Positions 36,734-45,147 of a stretch of DNA of 45,147 bases are shown here, in pieces. The notes under the pieces were generated by a model that saw only the letters and a program-made list of their open reading frames with translations, had not been told where the DNA came from and did no database searches. Within the stretch, counting starts at the first letter, position 1. Every line of letters starts with the position of its first letter. Both the position numbers and the translations under genes were made by a program. Origin of the DNA: Ferruginibacter sp. (GTDB lineage Bacteria; Bacteroidota; Bacteroidia; Chitinophagales; Chitinophagaceae); the NCBI GenBank assembly GCA_025352695.1, contig JANXSK010000091.1, forward strand, positions 1 to 45,147, in the 5' to 3' direction.

Positions 36734-37828
36734 ATGAAAAGTCTTGCCTACTTAATTGTACTATTTATTTTTCCTTGCACAGCTTCTTCACAAAATGTAA
36801 AACTGTCAGTACTGTCAGCGTTTTACAAGCCTGTAGAAAACCCAATTTTAAAAGCAGATTCTACCTTAGTATTTTACGATTCATTGAAACATGCGTATGT
36901 AAAATGGCAACGAGCAGATGTATTCAATCCGGCCGCTATTGTTAAGGATGGCAGGGTTTATCTGTTTACCCGCAGTGAAGATAATCCTGCGGCCATATTG
37001 GGCGGTAGAACTTCCCGGATTGGCCTGGCGGTAAGTGAAGACGGCATCAATTTTAAAAATTTTCCAACACCGGTTTTATATCCGAATGAAGGTAAATTTA
37101 AACAGTATGATTATCCCGGAGGATGCGAAGATCCCCGTGTGGTGGAAACAGAAGATGGTAAATATGTGATGGCTTATACCAGCTGGAATTATGATGTGCC
37201 AAGGTTATCTATTGCTATCTCAAAAGATCTTTTTCATTGGCATAAAACGGGGCCTGCATTTGCTACGGCACACAATAGTAAGTTTTTAAATACAGCATCC
37301 AAATCGGGCTCTATGATTACTAAAATGAAAAATGGCCGACCGGTGCTAACTAAAATAAAAGGCAAATATTGGATGTATTGGGGTGAGCATTTTGTAAATC
37401 TTGCATGGTCTACAAATCTTTCAGACTGGCATCCATTATTGGATGAATCTGGTGAGTTAAAAAAAGCAATGATTACCCGTCCGGGAAAATTTGACAGTGA
37501 TCTTACAGAATGTGGTCCCCCGGCGATAGTGACTGATAAAGGGATTTTGTTATTATACAATGGAAAAAATGCTACAGATGACACAGCCGATCCTTCACTA
37601 CCTAGAGGAACTTATTCTGTTGGAGCTGTAGTATTCGATAGCAATAATATTGAAAAAATTATTGCTAGAACAGATACGTATTTATTAAAACCTTCGCTAC
37701 TACATGAGGTAACTGGTCAATATACCGCAGGCACAACTTTTTCTGAAGGGCTTGTTTATTTTAAAGGTAAATGGTATTTATATTATGGTACTGCTGATTC
37801 TTTTGTAGGAGTCGCCATTGCAAAATGA
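36734..37828 (+). CDS. GH130-like secreted glycosidase
   Basis: A 364-residue protein with a signal peptide when started at ATG 36734 (MKSLAYLIVLFIFPCTASSQ); an upstream in-frame start would place 48 unlikely residues in front. The five-bladed glycosidase fold is suggested by ADVFNPAAIVKDGRVYLFTR, SRIGLAVSEDGINF, GGCEDPRVVETEDGKYVMAY, KYWMYWGE and TAGTTFSEGLVYFKGKWYLYYG. The GGCEDPR element fits GH130 beta-mannosidases/phosphorylases. Hydrolysis of a mannose-containing glycan in the periplasm is likely; the exact linkage is not readable. Confidence 0.82.
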   Translation: MKSLAYLIVLFIFPCTASSQNVKLSVLSAFYKPVENPILKADSTLVFYDSLKHAYVKWQRADVFNPAAIVKDGRVYLFTRSEDNPAAILGGRTSRIGLAVSEDGINFKNFPTPVLYPNEGKFKQYDYPGGCEDPRVVETEDGKYVMAYTSWNYDVPRLSIAISKDLFHWHKTGPAFATAHNSKFLNTASKSGSMITKMKNGRPVLTKIKGKYWMYWGEHFVNLAWSTNLSDWHPLLDESGELKKAMITRPGKFDSDLTECGPPAIVTDKGILLLYNGKNATDDTADPSLPRGTYSVGAVVFDSNNIEKIIARTDTYLLKPSLLHEVTGQYTAGTTFSEGLVYFKGKWYLYYGTADSFVGVAIAK

Positions 37829-37893
37829 GCCTGACGCCAACAATTATCCGAACATAAATTTTTTAAAAACCTAATAGCAGTAACTTCACAAAA

Positions 37894-39846
37894 ATGAATT
37901 TTTTAGTGACCAGATGTTTCAATTTTTTTAATACCATATTTTTTTTGCTGATGATCAGCCATTCCGTACAAGCCCAACTTTGCCAGGGAAGTCTGGGAGA
38001 TCCAATTGTTAATATAACTTTTGGTTCAGGGGCTAATCCCGGACCACAATTGTTAGCAGCTACTACCAATTATCAATATTATTCCAACGACTGTCCTAAT
38101 GATGGATTTTACACAGTAAGAAACAATACAAACGCTTGTTTCAGTAATTCCTGGCATACGCTCAACAGCGATCATACAGGTGATGCCAATGGTTATTTTA
38201 TGTTGATTAATGCATCGTTTGCTCCTAGTGCCTTTTACCTAGACACTGTGAAAGGGTTGTGTGGCAATACTACTTACCAATTTGCCGCCTGGATTATGAA
38301 TATATTAATGCCCTCGGCATGCAATGGTAATGGCATTCAACCCAACCTAACTTTTAGTATAGAAAATATTAACGGAACGGTATTGCAATCCTACAATACC
38401 AATGATATTCCATCGCAGGGTTCAGCCGTTTGGCAACAATTTGGATTCTTTTTTAAAACACCAATAAGTGTTTCTGATATTGTACTTAGAATTTTTAATA
38501 ATGCCCCTGGTGGCTGTGGTAATGATATTGCCTTGGATGATATTACCTTCAGGCCATGTGGGCCTAAATTAACGCCTGCTATTACAGGCAATACTGCTAC
38601 TTCAGCAGTTGTTTGCGATGGTATCCCTAAGTCATTTTCTTTTACCTGTACCGTTTCAGCAGGTTTTAATAACCCTGTTTATCAATGGCAGCAAAGTTTT
38701 AATAATGGAATATGGACAGATATTCCCGGGGAAACCACCACCACATTGACTCGAAATTTTCCTTCCTTCACGCCAATTGGTAATTATAATTTTCGCTTAT
38801 CGGCTTCTGAAATTGGTAATGCAAGTTCGCTGAAATGCAGGGTAGTTTCTCCACCGCTTATTGTAAATGTAAATGTAAACCCGATAGCGGCCGCTACCAA
38901 TAACGGACCAGTATGCGAAGGCGGCACATTGTTATTAACTGCTACAGGCGGAACGCAATATGAATGGACTGGTGTAAATAATTTTTCTTCGACCGCTTCG
39001 CCAGCTTCCATTAACGCCATACTGCAAACGCAGGCGGGTAAATATTATGTTTCGGTAACAGATATTAATGGTTGTAAAAATACTGATTCAACAATTGTAA
39101 TTGTTAATCCTGCACCAGTGGCAACAACTTCATTTTCTGAGGTCACTATTTGTACAGGCGATGCTGTTCAACTTTCCGCTAATGGCGGTGCAAGCTATTC
39201 ATGGGCACCTGTTACCGGATTATCAGCTGCTTTAATTGCTGATCCAATTGCTGCACCCGTTGTTACAACACAGTATGTAGTAACAGTTACCAATCAATTT
39301 GCTTGTACAGATACTGCTTCCGTTTTAGTAAATGTAAATGAAAGACCAACTGCCAATGCCGGGCCTGATAAAACAATTATCAAAGGACGCTCGGTAACAT
39401 TAAACGGATCTGCAACAGGCCAATCACTTATCTATTTATGGGGCCCTTCTCTTTATCTGGATGATGCACAAATTATACAACCCATTGCAACCCCACCTGC
39501 TGATATAAATTATATTTTAACGGTTGAATCTGCCAATGGATGTGGTATTGCAACTGACACCATGCATATTTTTGTGTACAGCGATATTTATATACCATCT
39601 GCATTTTCGCCTAATGGAGATGGGCTTAATGAAACATGGAAAATCCCTGCCCTTGCAGCTTTCCCCACATTTGAGTTGGCTGTTTTTAACAGGTACGGAC
39701 AATTGGTATTTGAAAATAAAAATATTAACCTGCCTTGGGATGGAACATTTAAAGGAGCCCCATTACCAGCAGGGGTTTATGTATATAATATTAATTTGCA
39801 CCTGTTTCCTGAAATATTGAAAGGGACTGTGATGATTGTAAGGTAG
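37894..39846 (+). CDS. T9SS-sorted surface protein with gliding-motility C-terminal domain
   Basis: The 650-residue secreted protein has a signal peptide (about 1-28, ending SVQAQ), a domain with paired Cys residues to about 220, Ig/PKD-like repeats (GNTATSAVVCDG, NNGPVCEGGTLLLTATGG, TICTGDAVQLSANGG, NAGPDKTIIKGRSVTLNG) and a type B sorting domain (YIPSAFSPNGDGLNETWKI, then FNRYGQLVFE and PAGVYVYNI). The end domain directs export through the type IX system, found only in Bacteroidota. Binding or adhesion is likely but unproven. Confidence 0.92.
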   Translation: MNFLVTRCFNFFNTIFFLLMISHSVQAQLCQGSLGDPIVNITFGSGANPGPQLLAATTNYQYYSNDCPNDGFYTVRNNTNACFSNSWHTLNSDHTGDANGYFMLINASFAPSAFYLDTVKGLCGNTTYQFAAWIMNILMPSACNGNGIQPNLTFSIENINGTVLQSYNTNDIPSQGSAVWQQFGFFFKTPISVSDIVLRIFNNAPGGCGNDIALDDITFRPCGPKLTPAITGNTATSAVVCDGIPKSFSFTCTVSAGFNNPVYQWQQSFNNGIWTDIPGETTTTLTRNFPSFTPIGNYNFRLSASEIGNASSLKCRVVSPPLIVNVNVNPIAAATNNGPVCEGGTLLLTATGGTQYEWTGVNNFSSTASPASINAILQTQAGKYYVSVTDINGCKNTDSTIVIVNPAPVATTSFSEVTICTGDAVQLSANGGASYSWAPVTGLSAALIADPIAAPVVTTQYVVTVTNQFACTDTASVLVNVNERPTANAGPDKTIIKGRSVTLNGSATGQSLIYLWGPSLYLDDAQIIQPIATPPADINYILTVESANGCGIATDTMHIFVYSDIYIPSAFSPNGDGLNETWKIPALAAFPTFELAVFNRYGQLVFENKNINLPWDGTFKGAPLPAGVYVYNINLHLFPEILKGTVMIVR

Positions 39847-39869
39847 AAAAAAACTTTATCGTAATAAAA

Positions 39870-39911
39870 TAAAAAGGGCCGGCAATTATTAAAATTGCCA
39901 GCCCTTTTTTA
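39870..39911. terminator. Intrinsic terminator between convergent genes
   Basis: AAAAAGGGC-c-GGCAATT pairs with AATTGCC-a-GCCCTTTTTT across a short loop, with one mismatch. A and T runs on each side let it serve both the surface protein and the convergent TonB receptor. Confidence 0.85.
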
Positions 39912-39921
39912 ATAAAAATGT

Positions 39922-42795
39922 CTAAAAATTAAAAGCCAGTTTGCAAAATAATTTTCTTCCGTTAAAACCCATTTGCACAGAGTCCCATGGGCCACCAGAT
40001 TCATTATCACCGTACCATTTTTTTGCCAAAGGATTAACGCCAAGGTCAGGATGAATATTAAGTACATTATCGACTCCAATAAACAGCGTTATTTTTTTGC
40101 TGAACTTGTAAAACACAGAAACATCTGTAATTATCTTTCCGCCGAAATTAAATATTTCAGGTACGTAACCTGATCCATTATCTGCAGGTACCTGCGGATT
40201 AATACCTGAATAATTCGGGTTATCGCCAGACGGTGATGCGCCATCTCCAAAACCCGTTAATATTATTTTACCAAAGGAAGTAAATTGTGCTTTAAATCCT
40301 ACCGGCCCTGTTGTGTAATCAACACCAAGCGAAATCTTACTGCTTGGTGCAGATGCTTTTAAGAAAGCTTCTTCTCGATCACTGTAAAAGGTTTTACGGT
40401 TTAGTGGTGTTCCATTTAACGCAGAAGGAACGTTGATCTTATCAATCTTTATCTTTTGAAAGTTACCTGCCAATAAAAACCGCAATGTATTTTTACCCAA
40501 TTTTTTGGTATAGTCAGCCACAATATCCAAGCCGTAGTTGGTAGTGTTTACAGCATTTGCAAAAAACTGTGCGGTACTTACTTCAGCTGGAAACTGTGAA
40601 GTAAATGCAGGAGGCAAAGTAGGGTCTTCTTTATTAAACAGACCAGACAATACTACACGGTCTTTCATTTTAACCACATAACCGTCTATGGTTATTGTAA
40701 ATCCTCTTGCCGGTTTAAATGTAAAACCCAGACTGGCATTTACAGATTTTTCCTGTTTTAGTGTGGGGATACCTGCCGCTCTTGCAATAGCGCTAGTATT
40801 AGGTGCCACCAATGACTGCACCAATGCACCATTGCTGAAAGAGGTAAGTGTGTTACTGAAATGTATCTGCGCAAGCGAAGGGGCACGAAAGCCGGTGCTT
40901 ACTGAACCACGGATATTAAAATTATCAGCCACTTTGTAACGTGTTGCCAGTTTAGCGGTTAAAACAGATCCAAAATCAGAATAGTTTTCAAAACGGGCTG
41001 CTCCGTCTACGAGCCATTCTTTTGTGAGATTGATTTCTGCATCTCCATATATACCAACGTTGCTACGGTGAGCATTTGCTACGTCTGTATTGCTAAAACC
41101 CGGAAAACCTTGTGAACCGGATGCTGGTGTTCTTGTTGCATTTGTGGTATCATCTGCAGTTGGACTACCTGGAAGCAAATTGGGATACAATATCGGATCA
41201 GGATGATAACCCTTGTAAGATCTTTCTTCTCCCTCGAAAATTTTATATTTTTCGTACCTGAACTCTCCGCCAAAAGCAAGGTTTAAACCTTCAGCAACAC
41301 TCTTAATCGATTTGCTGAAATCAAGATTGGTAGTGTTTTGTAAAAAGCTAAAACCGCCATCATCAAAATGAGTTTGCGATGCATTGCCTAATATTGATGC
41401 ATTAAAAGTTTTATCGCCATAATAATGGAAATTGTTTGTGCCTGTATTATTGCTTAAATCCCAGTTCCAGTTATTACCGGTACTGCCTTTTATACCCATT
41501 GCAAAAGATGCATCTTTAATGTGTGTTTGTATATGCGGATTGTAATAAATACTTCCGTCTTTTGTTGTACGAATTACAGAAGGAACCATTATTAAACTTC
41601 CGTCTTCACGTGTAGGAAAACGTTCGGGTTTTGAACTCCATGCCCTCGTGTAGGCAAATGCATCTGATGATTTATAGTTGTACCCTCCAAAAGAATAGAA
41701 CGTTGTTTTTTTACTTATACTGGTAGGAATTTCCATATTGTACATAACACCAACAGTAGAGATAGACCCATCACCAAAAGCTCTTCGGCCATAGTTAATA
41801 TCGGGCAAAGCATATTTATCAGTTGCATAATTTGCAGATACCGGCGCTGCCCTGAAAGTTTTGCCCTGCGTGCGGTAATCAGCAGAATAATTAATGAAGC
41901 CTCCATTTTTCCCAATAGCCACACCATGATTCAGGGATGCAGAAAACGTATTGCCATCAACAGCATTACCTGAGTAATAATCATTGTTAGCATTATATTT
42001 ACGGGAATTATTTTTGGTATCATAATAACCACTCCATCCCGCATTTACAGATAAGTGATTAATATCTTTTTTTAAAACAATATTGATAACACCCGCAATG
42101 GCATCTGAACCATACTGTGCAGATGCACCATCACGAAGAATTTCAATCCTGTCAACCTCCGCTTGTGGGAAACCGTTTAAATCTACACCTGAGCCTGCAC
42201 GGCCACGGGTTCCAAATAATCCAACAAAAGCTGTTGAATGCCTTCTCTTTCCATTTATCAATACTAACGTATGATCGGCACCAAGTCCACGAAGTGTTCC
42301 TATGTCTAGATGATCGGCGCCATCTGCACCACTCTGTTTATTATAGTTAAATGAAGGAGCGGCCACGTTCAATATAGAAGTAAGGTCCATTTTAGCAGTA
42401 GGCAGACCTACCTGGTTTATTTTAATTACATCAACAGGTACAGCCGTTTCTGTTTTTGCTCTACCTACACCACGGGTACCCAATACTACAATATCTCCCA
42501 GCTCAACCAGGCCAGCTTCCATAGCAACAGTAATTTCTGTGCGACTACTGAGCGTAACAGATTGGGGCTTGTAACCCACACTGCTAATTTCCAAAACATC
42601 ATTTACGTTAGCTTCTATTTTTAATGTGCCATCACTGCCTGCAGTAATACCTTTTTTAGTAGACTTTATTTTAACGGATGCATTTGATAGCGGATTTCCA
42701 GTAGCAGCATCCGTAACCTTCACTGTAAATAACTGCTGTGCAAAAAGCAGGTAAGAACAAAAAAGGAAACTTAATGATAAGATTAGTTTTTTCAT
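39922..42795 (-). CDS. TonB-dependent outer-membrane receptor
   Basis: The 957-residue receptor has a signal peptide (to about FAQQ, residue 21), a carboxypeptidase-regulatory-like domain (VKVTDAATGNPLSNASVKI at 25-43, to about 95), and a plug domain with DIGTLRGLGADHTLVLINGKRR and ILRDGASAQYGSDAIAGVINIVLK. A 22-strand barrel ends in Phe (KLAFNF). No SusD partner follows, so it is not a standard starch-utilisation pair. The ligand is unknown. It is a single gene, convergent with the surface protein. Confidence 0.94.
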   Translation of the reverse strand: MKKLILSLSFLFCSYLLFAQQLFTVKVTDAATGNPLSNASVKIKSTKKGITAGSDGTLKIEANVNDVLEISSVGYKPQSVTLSSRTEITVAMEAGLVELGDIVVLGTRGVGRAKTETAVPVDVIKINQVGLPTAKMDLTSILNVAAPSFNYNKQSGADGADHLDIGTLRGLGADHTLVLINGKRRHSTAFVGLFGTRGRAGSGVDLNGFPQAEVDRIEILRDGASAQYGSDAIAGVINIVLKKDINHLSVNAGWSGYYDTKNNSRKYNANNDYYSGNAVDGNTFSASLNHGVAIGKNGGFINYSADYRTQGKTFRAAPVSANYATDKYALPDINYGRRAFGDGSISTVGVMYNMEIPTSISKKTTFYSFGGYNYKSSDAFAYTRAWSSKPERFPTREDGSLIMVPSVIRTTKDGSIYYNPHIQTHIKDASFAMGIKGSTGNNWNWDLSNNTGTNNFHYYGDKTFNASILGNASQTHFDDGGFSFLQNTTNLDFSKSIKSVAEGLNLAFGGEFRYEKYKIFEGEERSYKGYHPDPILYPNLLPGSPTADDTTNATRTPASGSQGFPGFSNTDVANAHRSNVGIYGDAEINLTKEWLVDGAARFENYSDFGSVLTAKLATRYKVADNFNIRGSVSTGFRAPSLAQIHFSNTLTSFSNGALVQSLVAPNTSAIARAAGIPTLKQEKSVNASLGFTFKPARGFTITIDGYVVKMKDRVVLSGLFNKEDPTLPPAFTSQFPAEVSTAQFFANAVNTTNYGLDIVADYTKKLGKNTLRFLLAGNFQKIKIDKINVPSALNGTPLNRKTFYSDREEAFLKASAPSSKISLGVDYTTGPVGFKAQFTSFGKIILTGFGDGASPSGDNPNYSGINPQVPADNGSGYVPEIFNFGGKIITDVSVFYKFSKKITLFIGVDNVLNIHPDLGVNPLAKKWYGDNESGGPWDSVQMGFNGRKLFCKLAFNF

Positions 42796-43074
42796 GATTC
42801 GTTATTTTGGTTAACTCAAAGTTCTGCATAATATGATAAAAGATAAAATTATTATTTAAAAAAGGCTATAAAATGTTATTTTTTATTTGTAAACATAAAA
42901 TGCCTAATCATTACTTTTTATTTTACTGAAAATGCCTTAAACAAAATACTGGTTAATAAAAGTTGTTGATGGCAACAGAAAACTAAGGAGTAATTTTAAA
43001 AGCATTTTATTATTAAACAAGAGCATTTTGAAGACTTACTTTTGAATATCAATCTTAGAAATGTAAATACAACG

Positions 43075-43602
43075 ATGGAAATAATTAGCAGCAAACTAAG
43101 CGATATCGAAACCATATTTCAGTTTTATGATTTTGCCATCGCTTACCAAAAAACAAAATTCAATAAACACTGGCAGGGCTTTGACATATTGGTTATTGAA
43201 AAGGAGATACAGGAAAACAGGCAATTTAAAATTGTAGCAGACAATGCCATCGTTTGCATATTTGCAATTACATTTAATGATCCGGCTATATGGGGTGAAA
43301 GGGATAAAGATCCCGCCATTTATATTCATCGCATTGTTACTCATCCTTCTTTTCATGGAAAAAATTATGTAAAGATTATTGTTGACTGGGCAGTTGATTA
43401 TGCCAACAAAAACGAAAAGCAATTTGTGCGGATGGATACCTGGGGCGATAACCAGAAACTGATTGACCATTACACGGGCTGTGGCTTTACCTTTTTAGGG
43501 GTAACTGAAAAAATGAATGACATAAACCTGCCAAAACATTACGATTGTATTTCGTTGAGCTTATTTGAAATTGCAATTAAAGACTGGCAAAAAGCTACGT
43601 AA
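43075..43602 (+). CDS. GNAT family N-acetyltransferase
   Basis: A 175-residue acetyltransferase. The start was set at ATG 43075; a TTG 33 bases upstream is an alternative. The central IYIHRIVTHPSFHGKNYVKIIVDWAVDYA forms the acetyl-CoA loop and helix, though the usual Q/RxxGxG/A is reduced to FHGKNY. FVRMDTWGDNQKLIDHYTGCGF near 128-149 is the typical final motif. The substrate is unknown. Confidence 0.86.
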   Translation: MEIISSKLSDIETIFQFYDFAIAYQKTKFNKHWQGFDILVIEKEIQENRQFKIVADNAIVCIFAITFNDPAIWGERDKDPAIYIHRIVTHPSFHGKNYVKIIVDWAVDYANKNEKQFVRMDTWGDNQKLIDHYTGCGFTFLGVTEKMNDINLPKHYDCISLSLFEIAIKDWQKAT

Positions 43603-43657
43603 AAACAAATGGTTAAGCGTGTTCTATAGCAATCGAAGCCCTCCGGAATTGATAAGA

Positions 43658-44845
43658 TTATTTATTGTACACTTCCAGTGCTTTCTCCAAACAATCCATG
43701 GCAGCATTGATAGCCGTAGTATTCAACACATACGCCAACCGCACTTCCTGTTTTCCTAAACCCGGTGTGCCATAAAATCCGCTGGCAGGTGCAAGCATTA
43801 AAGTTTGGCCGTTAAAGTCAAAAGATTCCAGCAACCACTGGCAAAAGATATCTGCATCATCCACCGGTAATTTGGCCATAGCATAAAATGCACCACCGGG
43901 GTTAGGGCAAAAAACACCAGGGATTGCATTTAATCTTTTTACGATTGTATCTCTTCTTTTTTTGTATTCCGTTTTTGTAGTATCAAAATAATCAGCCGGC
44001 AAATCTACCGCAGCCTCTGCAAGAATTTGTGCAAATGTTGGCGGGCTTAGCCTTGCCTGTGCAAATTTCAAAACGGCATCTAACACCAATTTATTTTTTG
44101 TAACCAACGCCCCTATCCTTCCTCCGCAGGCACTGTACCTTTTGCTGATGGTATCCATCAAAATAACATTGTCATCAGCGCCGGATAAATGCAGGGCACT
44201 GGTATGGATACCCTCATAACAAAACTCCCGGTAAGCCTCATCTGAAAATAAAAACAGGTTGTGCTTTACAACAATTTGTTTCAACAGTTCCATCTCTTCT
44301 TTACTGTACAAATAACCGGTGGGGTTATTGGGGTTGCAGATAATGATGGCCTTTGTTTTAGGCGTAATAGCTTTTTCAACATCTTCTATCGGTGGCAATG
44401 CAAAACCGGTTTCAATAGAAGAGGTAATGGGTTTTACAATAATACCTGCTTCCACGGCAAAACCATTGTAATTGGCATAAAAAGGTTCAGGAATAATTAC
44501 TTCATCTCCTGCATCCAGACAAGCCATCATACCAAAAACGATGGCTTCGCTGCCACCTGTTGTGATGATGATCTGTTCTGCTGTTACATTAATACCTACC
44601 CTGCTGTAATACTCTGCCAACTTTTTACGGTAGCTTTCATTACCGGCACTATGACTGTATTCCAGTATTTTAAAATCGCTGTTGCGTACCGCTGCTAAAA
44701 TTTGCGCCGGTGTCTCAATATCCGGCTGGCCGATATTAAGGTGATATACTTTTATACCTCTTTTTTTAGCAGCTTCTGCATAAGGCACTAATTTGCGAAT
44801 GGGCGATGATGGCATTAGATGGCCACGGTTACTGATGCTTAACAT
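43658..44845 (-). CDS. PLP-dependent aminotransferase, class I/II
   Basis: A 395-residue fold-type I aminotransferase. It has LNIGQPDIETP at 36-46, TTGGSEAI at 95-102, NPNNPTG at 171-177, SDEAYREF near 201-208 and the PLP lysine Lys235 in TISKRYSACGGRIG. Such enzymes act on aspartate, alanine or aromatic amino acids; the sequence does not decide which. It is in the same orientation as, and 160 bases after, the formyltransferase gene at the window edge. Confidence 0.93.
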   Translation of the reverse strand: MLSISNRGHLMPSSPIRKLVPYAEAAKKRGIKVYHLNIGQPDIETPAQILAAVRNSDFKILEYSHSAGNESYRKKLAEYYSRVGINVTAEQIIITTGGSEAIVFGMMACLDAGDEVIIPEPFYANYNGFAVEAGIIVKPITSSIETGFALPPIEDVEKAITPKTKAIIICNPNNPTGYLYSKEEMELLKQIVVKHNLFLFSDEAYREFCYEGIHTSALHLSGADDNVILMDTISKRYSACGGRIGALVTKNKLVLDAVLKFAQARLSPPTFAQILAEAAVDLPADYFDTTKTEYKKRRDTIVKRLNAIPGVFCPNPGGAFYAMAKLPVDDADIFCQWLLESFDFNGQTLMLAPASGFYGTPGLGKQEVRLAYVLNTTAINAAMDCLEKALEVYNK

Positions 44846-45005
44846 TATACAAAGATATTGGAGTTTATTATTTTGAGATAGTATTATAATCTGATATTGA
44901 GATATTGGGTCTCTTTATTTTGAAAAGTAATAGAACAGGATATTTAGATTGTTGATTTTTAAATTTTCTTGCAATAGCTAATATCTTTATCCAATACCTA
45001 CATAT

Positions 45006-45147
45006 TCAACCAACCCAACGATATCCTCTTAAAAAATCCACCACCATCATTTTCTTTTTCCCTTCCAACTGTAATTCTGTAATAGAAATATAGCCATCGG
45101 TACAAGCAAATTGTAAAAATGATTTTTCATCGGTTTCAAATTCTCCT
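45006..45147 (-). CDS. fmt: Methionyl-tRNA formyltransferase, C-terminal end (partial)
   Basis: An open minus-strand frame runs from the right edge to TGA at 45006-45008 (47 residues). It reads FACTDGYISITELQLEGKK and then FLRGYRW, which matches the end of the C-terminal tRNA-binding domain of Fmt (DGYxxxxELQxxGKKxMxxxxFLxGxR). The rest of the gene lies outside the window. Confidence 0.8.
   Translation of the reverse strand, partial: GEFETDEKSFLQFACTDGYISITELQLEGKKKMMVVDFLRGYRWVG

Noticed and set aside
40688..42350. Several 60-80 codon plus-strand frames in the TonB receptor
   Set aside because: All are antisense to a long gene with clear plug and barrel motifs.

Overview
The window looks like chromosome of an AT-rich member of the Bacteroidota (roughly one third G+C by eye), most likely in or near the Chitinophagaceae. 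Support for this comes from a type IX secretion type B (gliding-motility) C-terminal sorting domain, a TonB-dependent receptor with a carboxypeptidase-regulatory-like front domain, a Wzi-type capsule protein, several short envelope-stress genes (YtxH, holin-X, Lmo0937 types) and a tRNA-Met gene without encoded CCA. No CRISPR array, insertion sequence, transposase or rRNA was seen.

Left part (1-15.2 kb) is a surface-polysaccharide region. It holds the tail of an unknown gene, a UDP-sugar SDR reductase/epimerase, a glycosyltransferase on the other strand, a WecA/WbpL-type polyprenyl-phosphate sugar-1-phosphate transferase, a Wzi-like outer-membrane protein and, at 13.3 kb, a membrane-anchored WbpM/CapD-type 4,6-dehydratase. 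Together these fit making a 6-deoxy-amino sugar such as QuiNAc or FucNAc and loading it on the lipid carrier.

Inside that region, on the minus strand (12584 down to 5583), is a complete lasso-peptide gene cluster: HprK-like peptide kinase (K), asparagine-synthetase-like cyclase (C), a very short precursor gene (A, 9512-9637, read by hand), PqqD-like leader-binding protein (B1), transglutaminase-like leader protease (B2), ABC exporter (D) and a nucleotidyltransferase (NT). The precursor has the W-x-K-P leader signature and Thr at position -2. Its predicted 17-residue core has Asp at position 8 for the ring and ends in Ser, the residue phosphorylated in the paeninodin type. This is the most interesting system in the window. 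Two copies of a 100-bp cloverleaf-like intergenic repeat lie at 3.7 and 11.6 kb, bracketing most of the cluster.

Middle part (15.2-26.6 kb): a decayed surface-protein gene, a perfect bidirectional terminator, then a regulation and stress block (sigma-54 response regulator, YihY membrane protein, single-domain response regulator, Lmo0937-type peptide, CHASE3 histidine kinase, Dps, YtxH, holin-X and a companion gene), followed by peptidyl-tRNA hydrolase, an FAH-family hydrolase and tRNA-Met.

Right part (26.6-45.1 kb): a TMEM220-like protein, a tripartite RND efflux set with a hairpin-less adaptor, an EamA protein, an OmpR-type two-component system, a YVTN beta-propeller, a GH130-like glycosidase, a T9SS-sorted surface protein, a TonB-dependent receptor, a GNAT acetyltransferase, a class I aminotransferase and the 3' end of methionyl-tRNA formyltransferase. 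All functions are read from motifs and family memory; no database search was possible.
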